Positions 20,891 through 30,249 of a stretch of DNA of 64,000 bases are shown here, in pieces. The notes beneath the pieces are model-generated. The model was not told where the DNA came from. It did no database searches and saw nothing but the letters and a program-made list of their open reading frames with translations. Within the stretch, counting starts at the first letter, position 1; every line of letters begins with the position of its first letter. A program made the position numbers and the translations under genes. The stretch is from Candidatus Tepidiaquacella proteinivora (GTDB lineage: Bacteria > Bacteroidota > Ignavibacteria > Tepidaquicellales > Tepidaquicellaceae), in assembly GCA_013348845.1 (NCBI GenBank), contig CP054675.1, positions 877,501 to 941,500 of the forward strand. The letters are read 5' to 3'.

Positions 20891-20924
20891 AATAAGCATA
20901 CAGGATAAACCCTGTATGCTTATT
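20891..20924 (-). terminator. Perfect 14-bp hairpin, probable terminator of the T9SS cargo gene
   Basis: AATAAGCATACAGG pairs perfectly with CCTGTATGCTTATT around a six-base loop, 29 bases beyond the stop of the minus-strand gene ending at 20953. The downstream minus-strand sequence is AT-rich (AATATACATTAAATTTTATC) but lacks a clean U-run, so termination is likely rather than certain. It also sits just before the miaA start codon. Confidence 0.6.
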
Positions 20925-20952
20925 AGAAGAAAATTCTTATAGAAAAAATTAA

Positions 20953-23937
20953 TTATTTTATATAAACCATTCTTTTTACTGAAGTAAAATCAGGTGTCTC
21001 AAGTCGATATAAGTAAATTCCAGAAGTTAATTCATCAGCGTTGAACTTTACTTCATAAAATCCCGGTTTTAAATTCTCATTAACTAAAGTTGCAACTTCT
21101 CTACCTATTAAATCGAAAACCTTCAAGACTACTGGTACTTCACTTGCATTATTAACAGAAGGGATACTAAATTTAATTGTTGTCGTAGGATTAAAAGGAT
21201 TTGGATAATTCTGATATAAATTATATTCTGACGGAGTTATCGAACTAATATTTTTTACACCGATCGGAGTTCCCTGACCACCAGAAAACATAATTATTCT
21301 CCCATCTCTACATCCTGCTAAAAATTCAGTTGTACTATTACCATCAATACTGTTAACTGCTTCGACTCTGTCAGCTCTATAAGTGGTTGTTGAACCGAAA
21401 GTATATTCGAATAAAGTATTACCATTTGTACCATTCATTACAATAACTTTTCCGGGTGCTTGCATTGAAACAGCAATATCCCTTTTACCATCACCATTAA
21501 CATCAGAAAGAAAAGTAGCATCTCGTATATATGAAGCTGCAGGATTTACAGACCACAAAGCATTATGATTCTTTGTATCAACTCTATAAATTGTTTGTGG
21601 ACCAGACATTGTAAAATCAATATAACCATTGGAATCAAGGTCATCTAAAAGAACTATTGTTCCATTATTTCCACTTCCAAAGCTGGTTTGCCAATGCATT
21701 TGACCATTATTACTTGATACACAGAAAACTGTACTTTGAAATCCAAAGAACCCAATCACCTCTTTAACAGTATCAGCATTTATTGTAGGTATTTCTCTCA
21801 TAGACCAAATTTTACCAGTTGTTGTATAAGACCATATTTCCGAACCGGTATTATTGAAACCCTTAACAGCATAAGCACCACTGTTACTGCCATTTCCTAT
21901 AGCACCTCCAAATTGTGTGCAAACAACATCCCCAGTAAAATCAGATGGTTGTGTTACATAGAAAATTTCAGCACCAGTTAAGCCATTCAAACAAATCAAA
22001 GCATGTCTTCCCCCACTCCCTGTTCCTGTTCCACTTGCAGAAACCAATACATCTTTAACTCCATCTCCATTGTAATCTTTATCTACTCTAACAGCTTCAA
22101 TATCACCAAGACTATAATTAATAGAATCTCCATACAACCAGATTAACTTACCGGTTCTTCCGGATATTGTGTAAACCATTTCATTTCCACCTCCACAACC
22201 AAAAACAACATCCTGTATTCCATCACCATCTACATCATCCCGAATCTGCATACCATCTTCCCAAACAACCGCTCCTGTATTATTGTTATTATATCCGGTA
22301 TTAAATATCCAGAGTATATCTGCTGTTACAGAAGAATTTCCATTATAACAAGTTGTTAAATAATTACCTGAGCAAACCACAATATCATTAACTCCATCAT
22401 TATTAACATCCTGAATTTGTTTCATACTTACGGGCTGATAGTCATTATAACTTGTATATGGATTTGTAGGACAGTTACCCTGCCAGAATATAGTGCCAAG
22501 ATTATTGACTGGTATAATACCTTCTCCGGTTAAATATAACTTTGCTACCGGTAAATTTACAGCATTCGAAATTATTGTTAGTGAATCTGTAAAAGTTGTT
22601 GCAGAATTAGGATTAAACCAGACTCTAAAGGTTTTCGTCTTTTGTGTATCAATAGTTACCGGAAATGGAAGTAGTGTTGTATCAAGTCTGAATCTTGGAG
22701 TTGATGCCTGCATTGATGTAATTACTAAAGGTGAATTTCCTGTATTTGTAATATTAAATTGGTATCCACATAAAGAATTCACTCGTCTCTGATTATAATT
22801 ATAACTTGTACTGGATAAAACAATATAGCTTCCATTATTTATTCCCTTTCCCCTTAATGTTACTATCTTAGTTGGAGTCAATACATCGTTACTTTGAATT
22901 TGAAGTTCTCCATATACCGAATCTGCAACAAGAGGAGTGAAAGACATTATATAATTTTTAGATTGGTTCGGATTAATAGTATCCGGCACATTATTAGGGG
23001 TAATTCCAAATCTCGGGTTTGTAATATTTTTTGCAGTAATTATTAATTTAGCATTACCAAGATTTGATATTGTCAAATTTTGTGTAGCAGTAGTACCAAT
23101 AATAATGTTACCAAAATTAATTGAATTTGGAGAAGTACTTATTAACGGATTACCTTGACTTGATATTTCATACTTATATAACTGTCTGTAAGCAGAGGCA
23201 GAACTCCCAGGTCTGTATGCAATTAAATATAAATTCTGACCGTCCCAGTATAAACCTCTTGGGTCACAATCATTATCAGGATCCGGAGCCGGGAAGGAGA
23301 ATAATGTATCACCTGCAATCTTTCTGTAAGCATAGATTCTTTCCTGCTCACTTTGCATATTATCATTAACATAAAAAATTGTATCTCCCTTTACAGCAAT
23401 TCCCTGAACTTGCCTGCCTCTAAGTGGTATAGTATCAACAATAAGTTTAGATGTAAGATTAACTTTATATGCATAAGCATTAGGATATGTTGCGAAGTCC
23501 GGATAATAAACAGCAAACCACAGATTGTTCCCATCCAGTGCTATTCCACCAATACCTTGCGCATAAGTTCCCGTATAAATACTATCAACTGTCAGACCAG
23601 CAGAATTAATTTTATAAATTCTTGCGCCTGCAGAACGGTAATCCTCTGCAATCCAGAAACCTGATCCATCCCATGCATTACCATGATTAAATTTAAAAGG
23701 AGTCATAAGACTATCTACAATAATTCCCGTCTTGGTTACCTTAAATAAATAAGCGAAAGGATAATTAACACCGTCAAAATCAGAACCAATCCACAGTGTA
23801 TCATTTCTTTGGGTTATTCCCCAGAAATAATTATATGGATTATGATACGGGAACGGATAAACCGCTACTAAAGTTTGGGCGTTAAGGGAATCAGAAAATA
23901 ACAGTGTTAATAATAATAATTTTAATAAGGTTTTCAT
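20953..23937 (-). CDS. Large T9SS-secreted protein with ASPM/SPD-2/Hydin and FG-GAP-type repeats
   Basis: About 994 residues from the ATG at 23937, which starts exactly at a signal peptide (MKTLLKLLLLTLLFSDSLNAQ); the longer frame would begin on TTG. Residues 20-260 resemble a beta-propeller-like T9SS N-terminal region. About 270-370 and 375-480 are two choice-of-anchor D/ASPM-SPD-2-Hydin beta-sandwiches (SPNSINFGNIIIGTTATQNLTISNLG). About 495-885 hold VCBS/FG-GAP repeats with calcium-type DxNxDG loops (DVNNDGVND, DVDGDGIQD, DYNGDGVKD, DVNGDGKRD). The end YPNPFNPTTTIKFSIP ... SGIYLYRLETPDF is a type A T9SS sorting domain. It should be exported and surface-attached or released; function unknown. 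Confidence 0.9.
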   Translation of the reverse strand: MKTLLKLLLLTLLFSDSLNAQTLVAVYPFPYHNPYNYFWGITQRNDTLWIGSDFDGVNYPFAYLFKVTKTGIIVDSLMTPFKFNHGNAWDGSGFWIAEDYRSAGARIYKINSAGLTVDSIYTGTYAQGIGGIALDGNNLWFAVYYPDFATYPNAYAYKVNLTSKLIVDTIPLRGRQVQGIAVKGDTIFYVNDNMQSEQERIYAYRKIAGDTLFSFPAPDPDNDCDPRGLYWDGQNLYLIAYRPGSSASAYRQLYKYEISSQGNPLISTSPNSINFGNIIIGTTATQNLTISNLGNAKLIITAKNITNPRFGITPNNVPDTINPNQSKNYIMSFTPLVADSVYGELQIQSNDVLTPTKIVTLRGKGINNGSYIVLSSTSYNYNQRRVNSLCGYQFNITNTGNSPLVITSMQASTPRFRLDTTLLPFPVTIDTQKTKTFRVWFNPNSATTFTDSLTIISNAVNLPVAKLYLTGEGIIPVNNLGTIFWQGNCPTNPYTSYNDYQPVSMKQIQDVNNDGVNDIVVCSGNYLTTCYNGNSSVTADILWIFNTGYNNNNTGAVVWEDGMQIRDDVDGDGIQDVVFGCGGGNEMVYTISGRTGKLIWLYGDSINYSLGDIEAVRVDKDYNGDGVKDVLVSASGTGTGSGGRHALICLNGLTGAEIFYVTQPSDFTGDVVCTQFGGAIGNGSNSGAYAVKGFNNTGSEIWSYTTTGKIWSMREIPTINADTVKEVIGFFGFQSTVFCVSSNNGQMHWQTSFGSGNNGTIVLLDDLDSNGYIDFTMSGPQTIYRVDTKNHNALWSVNPAASYIRDATFLSDVNGDGKRDIAVSMQAPGKVIVMNGTNGNTLFEYTFGSTTTYRADRVEAVNSIDGNSTTEFLAGCRDGRIIMFSGGQGTPIGVKNISSITPSEYNLYQNYPNPFNPTTTIKFSIPSVNNASEVPVVLKVFDLIGREVATLVNENLKPGFYEVKFNADELTSGIYLYRLETPDFTSVKRMVYIK

Positions 23938-24011
23938 ATTTTTACAATAAATTTTTAGAAATAACAATAAAATATTAATATAATATAATAATTTAAAATT
24001 AAAAAATCATT

Positions 24012-24818
24012 TTATACTCTTATCTTTTCTGAATAATCTTTACAAGATTTAAGAAGTGATGATAAATATTCCTTTCTTGAAACAAATGGATTTGTCGGAT
24101 ATAAAATTGCTCTGCTCACATTTACTAAAAACAATTCATTTTTTATACTTTCAATCAACATTTTCAAATCACCACCTTGAGCCCCAATCCCTGGTATAAG
24201 AAGTGGTATATGACAATGATTTTTTGAAAAAACCTCGATATATTTAATATGAGACGCCCCAAAAACAAATCCAAGATTCTTATAATAAGAATTTATAAAT
24301 TTTTCTATTACTTCTTCAAATAATTTTTTTTCATTCTTTAATTCAAGCAATTGAAAATCATAAGCACCTTTATTTGAGGTTATCGCAAGAATATAAGTAA
24401 GTTTATCACTCCTGTTCAGAAATGGTTCTATTGATTCTACCCCCATATATGGCGATACAGTAATAGCATCAAATCCTAATTTATCAAAATATGTTTTTGC
24501 ATACGCTTCGGTTGTATTAGGAATGTCACATCTTTTACCATCACAAATTGTAATTGCTTTATCAGAAATTAATCGTAAGCTATTTTCTAAAGCTTTAAAT
24601 CCTGCCTCACCAAAATATTCGAAGAAAGCAATATTAAACTTAAATGCCGTCGCATAATCGAGCGTATTTTCAATAACATTTTCACAAAATTTTTCAATGG
24701 GATTGCTGTATTCATTGAAGAAAAATTCGGGAATTTTCGTTACGTCCGGATCGATACCAATAGTTAAATGAGTATTTTTCTTTTTAATGATTGTTCTTAA
24801 TTTATCTATATACTTCAT
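24012..24818 (-). CDS. pyrF: Orotidine 5'-phosphate decarboxylase (type 2)
   Basis: A 268-residue PyrF, making UMP from OMP. GIDPDVTKIP near 22 and AFKFNIAFFEYFG near 60-72 are typical of the longer type 2 family, and CDGKRCDIPNTTEAYAKTYF near 93-112 carries the catalytic Lys-Asp network. LLIPGIGAQGGDL near 205 is the phosphate-binding loop. It starts ten bases after the rodA stop, so it is the last gene of the purN-to-rodA transcript. Confidence 0.95.
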   Translation of the reverse strand: MKYIDKLRTIIKKKNTHLTIGIDPDVTKIPEFFFNEYSNPIEKFCENVIENTLDYATAFKFNIAFFEYFGEAGFKALENSLRLISDKAITICDGKRCDIPNTTEAYAKTYFDKLGFDAITVSPYMGVESIEPFLNRSDKLTYILAITSNKGAYDFQLLELKNEKKLFEEVIEKFINSYYKNLGFVFGASHIKYIEVFSKNHCHIPLLIPGIGAQGGDLKMLIESIKNELFLVNVSRAILYPTNPFVSRKEYLSSLLKSCKDYSEKIRV

Positions 24819-24828
24819 AAAAAATAAA

Positions 24829-26067
24829 TTATAAATATACTTCCCGATGCCTGTAAGTGCTCATTGCAAGACCAATAAGTAACATAAAAGATAATAAAGA
24901 CGAAACACCATAACTTACAAGTGGTAATGTTATTCCAATAACAGGAGTTATACCAATAGTCATTCCAATATTTAAAACTGTTTGTATTAGAAACAATCCT
25001 CCGGCACTTGCAGACACAAGAGAAAGATAACTATTTTTACAATTAAATGAATTATAAAAAATTTTCAAAATAAGTAGTAATAATAAAGTTATTAAAAGTA
25101 TAGCGCCAATAAATCCGAATTCTTCACCTACCATGCAAAAAATAAAGTCTGTCCATTGCTCAGGAATAAATTTCAATTGAGTTTGTGTCCCTTGTAAAAA
25201 TCCTTTACCAGTTAAACCTCCGGAACCAATTGCAACCTTAGATTGAATTATATTATAACCGCTTTTAAGCGGATCTAAGGTAGGATCAAAAAGAGCTAAA
25301 ATTCTTTGTTGTTGATATACTGCAAGTTTCGAAAAAAGAAAATGAACTGATAAACCAGCCGCAACATTAATAACTAAAACTAAAATTGAAAGAAATAGAT
25401 TTCTTTTAAAGAAAAACAAGCAAATAATTACAATTCCAAGAGCAACATAAAATAAGGTACTGCTAAAAAATGATATAATCGCTAATGCAATCGGAGAAAT
25501 AATTGCAAACAAAAGAAAAGGTGAAAGACCAGCTCCCCACAATATTGGTATTAGCATTGCTAAAATTACAAGTGAAGTTCCTGTATCATTCTGAAGTTTA
25601 ACTAATATAACAGGTATTATAACGAAAGCGAAGGTTACGAATAAAACAGGAATATCATTTATATCTCTTTTTTTATCACCGGTATTCAGATAAAAAGAAA
25701 CAGCCATAATAATAGCAACTTTTGCAAGTTCAGATGGTTGAATTCCAAAGCCTGCAATGTAAAACCAACTTTTATTCCCATTAATAGTCTTTCCAAATAA
25801 CAAAACCAATATTAAAAGCAAAATGGAAAAAGCATATAAGTAATATGAAGAAATTGCTAAATATCTTGGCGGAATAAAACTTATAGATATCATAATTATC
25901 AAACCCGCAATTGCGAATATCATTTGTTTCTTAAAATAATCAACTTCAGTAACGTTTCCAAACGTAGCACTATAAATGGAAAGTAATCCAATAAATAATA
26001 TAAGAATAGTTATAAGTAAAGTTATAAAATCAAATTTTCCGAATATTGTAAGTTTTTTCTTCATCAT
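24829..26067 (-). CDS. rodA: Rod shape-determining protein RodA (SEDS glycosyltransferase)
   Basis: A 412-residue polytopic membrane protein with about ten transmembrane helices. It polymerises lipid II glycan in the elongasome with its partner PBP2. Signatures include GFGIQPSELAKVAIIM near 105-120, GLTGKGFLQGTQTQLKFIPEQWTDFIF near 275-302 and PLVSYGVSSLLSFM near 380, all hallmarks of SEDS proteins. Its ATG overlaps the stop region of mrdA, so the cognate PBP and RodA are translationally coupled. It continues the mreBCD-mrdA-rodA order found across bacteria. Confidence 0.96.
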   Translation of the reverse strand: MMKKKLTIFGKFDFITLLITILILFIGLLSIYSATFGNVTEVDYFKKQMIFAIAGLIIMISISFIPPRYLAISSYYLYAFSILLLILVLLFGKTINGNKSWFYIAGFGIQPSELAKVAIIMAVSFYLNTGDKKRDINDIPVLFVTFAFVIIPVILVKLQNDTGTSLVILAMLIPILWGAGLSPFLLFAIISPIALAIISFFSSTLFYVALGIVIICLFFFKRNLFLSILVLVINVAAGLSVHFLFSKLAVYQQQRILALFDPTLDPLKSGYNIIQSKVAIGSGGLTGKGFLQGTQTQLKFIPEQWTDFIFCMVGEEFGFIGAILLITLLLLLILKIFYNSFNCKNSYLSLVSASAGGLFLIQTVLNIGMTIGITPVIGITLPLVSYGVSSLLSFMLLIGLAMSTYRHREVYL

Positions 26068-27857
26068 TAATCCCGAATATCAGGTTTACTTCTTAATTCA
26101 CTATAAACATCTTCAGTATTATTACTCAGGTATCTAACCATAATAGCAGCAGCAATCGGAGCAGCGAATTCTGCACCCCAGCCCTGATTTTCGCCTAAAA
26201 CACAAATAGCAATTCGTGGGTTATCATAAGGTGCAAATCCAACAAACCATGAATGGTTATTACCTTTTTTATTTTGCGCTGTTCCTGTTTTCCCTGCAAG
26301 GACATATTTAGATGACCGAACTTTTTTAGCGGTACCATTTCCATTTACTACAAGATACATTCCTCTTTTTACAGCATTAAAATATGATTTAGGTATATCT
26401 ATTTGTCTCTGCTTTATTTCAACGAGTTCTTCCTTTCCTGTTGAATGATTGGAAATTTTCCAAACGAGATGTGGTACACTATAAACACCATCCATACAAA
26501 TAGCAGCAGTATAAGCTACCATTTGAATTGGTGATACTCCTATTTCTCCCTGGCCTATTCCTAAATTAATCAGATTTCCTCTACTCCAATTTCCTTCTCC
26601 ATATACTTTATTAAAATACTCTTCTGATGGCAGAATACCGTTAGTTTCATTCGGTAAATCAATTCCTGTTTTCTTACCGAAATTAAACATAGAGCCATAT
26701 TTGTATAAATTATCAAGACCTACCATTAATCCTAATTTATAGAAAAACACATTAACAGAATATTCCAATGCAACGACTACATTAATAGAGCCGTATGCCC
26801 CGTGATCACCAAAAGTTCTACCTCCAAATGTAAAGGAGCCACCACAAGGAATTGTAGAAGAAGGTGTTATTTGCCCGGAAGCCATTGCAGCAAGAGCCAT
26901 CATCATTTTCCAGGTTGAACCGGGAGCATATCTGGTCTGTATCACTCTATTAAACATTGGATGTTCAGGATGATTAAATATTGCAGAGAAGTTTTTATCT
27001 TCTTTATCACCTGAAAATAATGATAAATCAAAATCAGGCTTCGAAACAAGACATAATACTTCCCCATTTCTTGGATCAACTGCAACTATAGCACCACGTC
27101 TTCCCCCCAAAATATTCTCGGCATATTTCTGCAATTCTGCATCAATAGTTATAAATAAATCTGAGCCACTCACAGGTTTAACATCATTTTTCCCTTCATT
27201 AAAACTTCCTAATACTCGACCGTTCACATCTACTGTCACCAGTTGAACTCCGTTTTCTCCTCTTAAATAATTTTCATAATATTTTTCTAAACCGGTAATA
27301 CCAATATAATCACCCTGCCTATAATAACCTGAAGAATCATTCTGAAGTTGTTCCGGGGGAATTTCTCCGACATATCCAAAAATGTGAGAACCTCTATAAC
27401 CTGCTGTATAAATTCTTCTTGAATCAATCTGATAATCCACTCCAGGAAATTTCTCCCTGTTCTCCTCTAAGTATGAAATTACTTCAAATCCGACATTTCT
27501 TTTTATAACTACCGGATTAAGTTTATTATTATCTTTTGAAGAATTTAGAGTTTCAATAACTTTCGATGTGTCTTCGTTAATTAACTTACATAATTTATAT
27601 AAATTAGAATAATCAAATTTCTTCGGTATTATAACAACAGAATACGATGGAATGTTATCAACAAGAATTTTACCAGATTTATCATATATTAAGCCTCGTG
27701 GTGGTCGGACAATTATTTTCCTGACAGAATTTTTCTGTGATTCTTTGCCATACTGACTTTGTTCTACTATTTGCAGTTTGTATAGCTGCATTGATAGTAT
27801 AATAAAAACTGACAAACAGATGATAAGAATCGTTAATTTTCTGTACTTAGCATCCAA
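26067..27857 (-). CDS. mrdA: Penicillin-binding protein 2 (MrdA)
   Basis: A 596-residue class B PBP. One N-terminal transmembrane helix (8-27) precedes the PBP dimerisation domain (about 55-230, RGLIYDKSGKILVDNIPSYS) and the transpeptidase domain (about 255-580). The catalytic SxxK is in APGSTWKMMM near 311-320, SVN in EYSVNVFFY near 362, and KTG in LAGKTGTAQNKKG near 513. The start is TTG at 27857, two bases after the mreD stop; the nearest ATG (27853) is out of frame. It cross-links peptidoglycan with RodA in the lateral wall. Confidence 0.95.
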   Translation of the reverse strand: MDAKYRKLTILIICLSVFIILSMQLYKLQIVEQSQYGKESQKNSVRKIIVRPPRGLIYDKSGKILVDNIPSYSVVIIPKKFDYSNLYKLCKLINEDTSKVIETLNSSKDNNKLNPVVIKRNVGFEVISYLEENREKFPGVDYQIDSRRIYTAGYRGSHIFGYVGEIPPEQLQNDSSGYYRQGDYIGITGLEKYYENYLRGENGVQLVTVDVNGRVLGSFNEGKNDVKPVSGSDLFITIDAELQKYAENILGGRRGAIVAVDPRNGEVLCLVSKPDFDLSLFSGDKEDKNFSAIFNHPEHPMFNRVIQTRYAPGSTWKMMMALAAMASGQITPSSTIPCGGSFTFGGRTFGDHGAYGSINVVVALEYSVNVFFYKLGLMVGLDNLYKYGSMFNFGKKTGIDLPNETNGILPSEEYFNKVYGEGNWSRGNLINLGIGQGEIGVSPIQMVAYTAAICMDGVYSVPHLVWKISNHSTGKEELVEIKQRQIDIPKSYFNAVKRGMYLVVNGNGTAKKVRSSKYVLAGKTGTAQNKKGNNHSWFVGFAPYDNPRIAICVLGENQGWGAEFAAPIAAAIMVRYLSNNTEDVYSELRSKPDIRD

Positions 27858-27859
27858 TT

Positions 27860-28366
27860 TTAATAAGAAAATTTAGTATGTTTTTTTCTTGGAATAATTA
27901 TAAAAATACTACTAACTATTAAAGTATATAAAGTCGTTGGCAAAATATATTTATAAATAATTTCGATAAAAGATAAAGTATAGGACCCAGATAGAAAGAA
28001 TATTTCAAAATAAATAAAATTAGAAATCAAACTTGCAATAATTATAACAAGCAGAAACAATTTTTTACTAATAACTGTATCCTGAGACTCTTGAAAGAAA
28101 CCAGCAAAAAAACCCGCCAAAACATAAGCTAAAGAATACAATCCGATAAAGTTACCTGAAACCGAATCTACAATCAACCCGGCAAAGAAACCAGCAAGCA
28201 TTCCTTCAATTTTACCTCTCTTGATAGCGAGCACAACAACACCAAATAGAACAAGGTCAGGGACTATATTTAATTCAGTTAGAGAAATCATCCACACAAA
28301 AGTTCTTTGAATTATAATGAGAATCAGTAAAATTATATAATATTTTAAATATCTGAATAAATACAA
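27860..28366 (-). CDS. mreD: Rod shape-determining protein MreD
   Basis: A 168-residue membrane protein with five to six predicted helices and PDLVLFGVVVLAIKRGKIEGMLAGFFAGLIVDS near 35-67, the conserved MreD core. It acts in the MreBCD-RodA-PBP2 complex. It starts on TTG at 28366, three bases after the mreC stop; I see no in-frame ATG upstream that would fit, and starting later would cut the first helix. The gene order mreB-mreC-mreD-mrdA-rodA makes the call firm despite the low sequence conservation of this family. Confidence 0.9.
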   Translation of the reverse strand: MYLFRYLKYYIILLILIIIQRTFVWMISLTELNIVPDLVLFGVVVLAIKRGKIEGMLAGFFAGLIVDSVSGNFIGLYSLAYVLAGFFAGFFQESQDTVISKKLFLLVIIIASLISNFIYFEIFFLSGSYTLSFIEIIYKYILPTTLYTLIVSSIFIIIPRKKHTKFSY

Positions 28367-28369
28367 ACT

Positions 28370-29197
28370 TTACTTTTTATTAAAATATTTTTCAAGCTCA
28401 AGTTTTTCTTTATCTGGTAATATTTGAAGGACGAAGACCTCTTCTAATAATTCGAAATTTACTAATGGTGTAAGTATTATTTTTTTGAATAGATTATCAA
28501 GATTTCCTGATTCAGAAACAATACCAACAGGAATACCTGATGGAAAATTCGAACTATAATCTGAAGTAACAAAAATATCACCTTCATTTACATCAGCATT
28601 CTTTCTAACATTCATCACGGTAAGATTCGAAGTACCATCAAAAGATAAAATGCCATCAACTCTTGACCTCTGATTTTTAACAGATATTTTTAAGTCTTTA
28701 TTTAATATTATTTGAACAATAGAATAACCGTTACTTGTTGAAATAACACGACCAACAAGACCATCATCAGTTATAACAGGCATTCCAACCTTAACACCTT
28801 CTGATTCTCCTACGTTTATAGTCAAAGTATTTCTTGATTGGATCAATGATTTATTAACAATTTTAGCACTAATTAAAGAATAAGGGAATACTGATTTAAA
28901 ATTTAAAAGTTTTTTCAGCCTTTGATTTTCAATTTTTATTTCCTTTAAAGCAGCGAGTTCAACCGAAAGGCGAATATTAGATTCTCTTAAAAATTTATTT
29001 TCATTTTCTATCTCAAACACATTCGGAATTACAGATAACCCTGACTGAAATGTACCAAGTGTGGTTATTGCAACTGCTCTAAAAAATCTAATCTGACTAT
29101 TATCATTAGAAAAAATCAAGAAAAGAGAAACAATAACTAAAAATGAGAGTATAATATACTCCTTTATTTGTAACAAGAATAGAGCGAATCTCTTCAT
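28370..29197 (-). CDS. mreC: Rod shape-determining protein MreC
   Basis: A 275-residue protein with a transmembrane helix at about 14-30, a coiled-coil segment at about 60-95 (EIENENKFLRESNIRLSVELAALKEIKIENQRLKKLL) and two beta domains (TINVGESEGVKVGMPVITDDGLVGRVIS and SNFPSGIPVGIVSE). This is the standard MreC layout; it scaffolds PBP2 in the periplasm. It starts 13 bases after mreB and is followed 3 bases later by mreD. Confidence 0.95.
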   Translation of the reverse strand: MKRFALFLLQIKEYIILSFLVIVSLFLIFSNDNSQIRFFRAVAITTLGTFQSGLSVIPNVFEIENENKFLRESNIRLSVELAALKEIKIENQRLKKLLNFKSVFPYSLISAKIVNKSLIQSRNTLTINVGESEGVKVGMPVITDDGLVGRVISTSNGYSIVQIILNKDLKISVKNQRSRVDGILSFDGTSNLTVMNVRKNADVNEGDIFVTSDYSSNFPSGIPVGIVSESGNLDNLFKKIILTPLVNFELLEEVFVLQILPDKEKLELEKYFNKK

Positions 29198-29209
29198 TAG
29201 AACAAGATA

Positions 29210-30226
29210 TTAGCGTTTAAGCATACATTTTTTATAATAATTCAGGTCCTCGAGAACCTTCCCTGTTCCTCTTGCAACAGCTGTCAATGGGTCATCAGCA
29301 ATATGAACTGGAACTCCCGTCTCAACTTTAATTCTTTCATCAAGTCCCTTTAATAATGCACCTCCACCAGTCAGAAAAATTCCTCTACTTAGTATATCAG
29401 ATGCGAGTTCAGGAGCGGTTTTTTCCAATGCAACTTTTACTGATTCTACCATCTGTGTTACGGGGGGATTTAAAGCTTCTCTTATTTCTATTGAGCTGAC
29501 TTCAGTTAATTTTGGGACACCAGCAACTAAATCACGCCCTTTTACTTCTATTATAACCTCTTCATCAAGTGGCATTACCGAACCAGCCTGACATTTTATA
29601 TCTTCTGCAGTTCTTTCTCCAATAAGCATATTTTGATTTGATCTGAAAAATCTTATTATAGCATCAGTACATTCATCACCTGCAATTCTGATAGAAACTA
29701 CATTTGTAATACCAGATAACGCAATTACCGCAATTTCTGTTGTTCCCCCTCCTATATCAACTATCATATTACCATAAGGTTCATGCACATCAAGTCCTAT
29801 TCCAATAGCAGCAGCCATTGGTTCAGAGATAAGATGAACCTCTTTTGCACCAGCGTGTTCTGCAGTATCACGAACAGCTCTCTTTTCTACTTCTGTGATA
29901 CCACTCGGAACACTAATTACAATTTTTCGAGCAGGAAAAATTCCAGGGGATATTTTCTTTATGAACTCTTTTATCATTCCTTCTGCCATCTCAAAATCGG
30001 CTATTACACCATCACGCATTGGTCTTATAGTATTAAGTTCCTTATGAACTTTACCCACCATTTTCCTTGCTTCTTCTCCAATTGCAACTATTTTTCTTGT
30101 ATTTACATCGTATGTTACTATCGATGGTTCATTTAGAACCACACCCTTACCTTTCATATAAATAAGGGTGTTTGCAGTACCGAGGTCAATTGCAATGTCG
30201 TTTGAAAAAAGTCCTAAGAAAGGCAT
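29210..30226 (-). CDS. mreB: Rod shape-determining protein MreB
   Basis: A 338-residue actin-fold ATPase. Phosphate-1 loop DLGTANTLIYMKGKG at about 11-25, phosphate-2 loop DIGGGTTEIAVI near 160-171, and the adenosine motif LTGGGALLKGLDERI near 290-304 are all present. It polymerises under the inner membrane and directs cell-wall insertion in rod-shaped cells. It is preceded by purH with only a 23-base gap on the same strand, so it is probably transcribed from the purN promoter. Confidence 0.97.
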   Translation of the reverse strand: MPFLGLFSNDIAIDLGTANTLIYMKGKGVVLNEPSIVTYDVNTRKIVAIGEEARKMVGKVHKELNTIRPMRDGVIADFEMAEGMIKEFIKKISPGIFPARKIVISVPSGITEVEKRAVRDTAEHAGAKEVHLISEPMAAAIGIGLDVHEPYGNMIVDIGGGTTEIAVIALSGITNVVSIRIAGDECTDAIIRFFRSNQNMLIGERTAEDIKCQAGSVMPLDEEVIIEVKGRDLVAGVPKLTEVSSIEIREALNPPVTQMVESVKVALEKTAPELASDILSRGIFLTGGGALLKGLDERIKVETGVPVHIADDPLTAVARGTGKVLEDLNYYKKCMLKR

Positions 30227-30249
30227 ATTTTATTTATTAAATTTATTAA

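Noticed and set aside
20953-23967. Start at 23967 for the large T9SS protein
   Set aside because: It is a TTG codon that would place ten residues before a perfect signal peptide; the ATG at 23937 fits.
23908-24011. TTG-N20-TAAAAATA promoter directly before the large T9SS gene
   Set aside because: The -7 box would overlap the start codon, so transcription would begin inside the gene.
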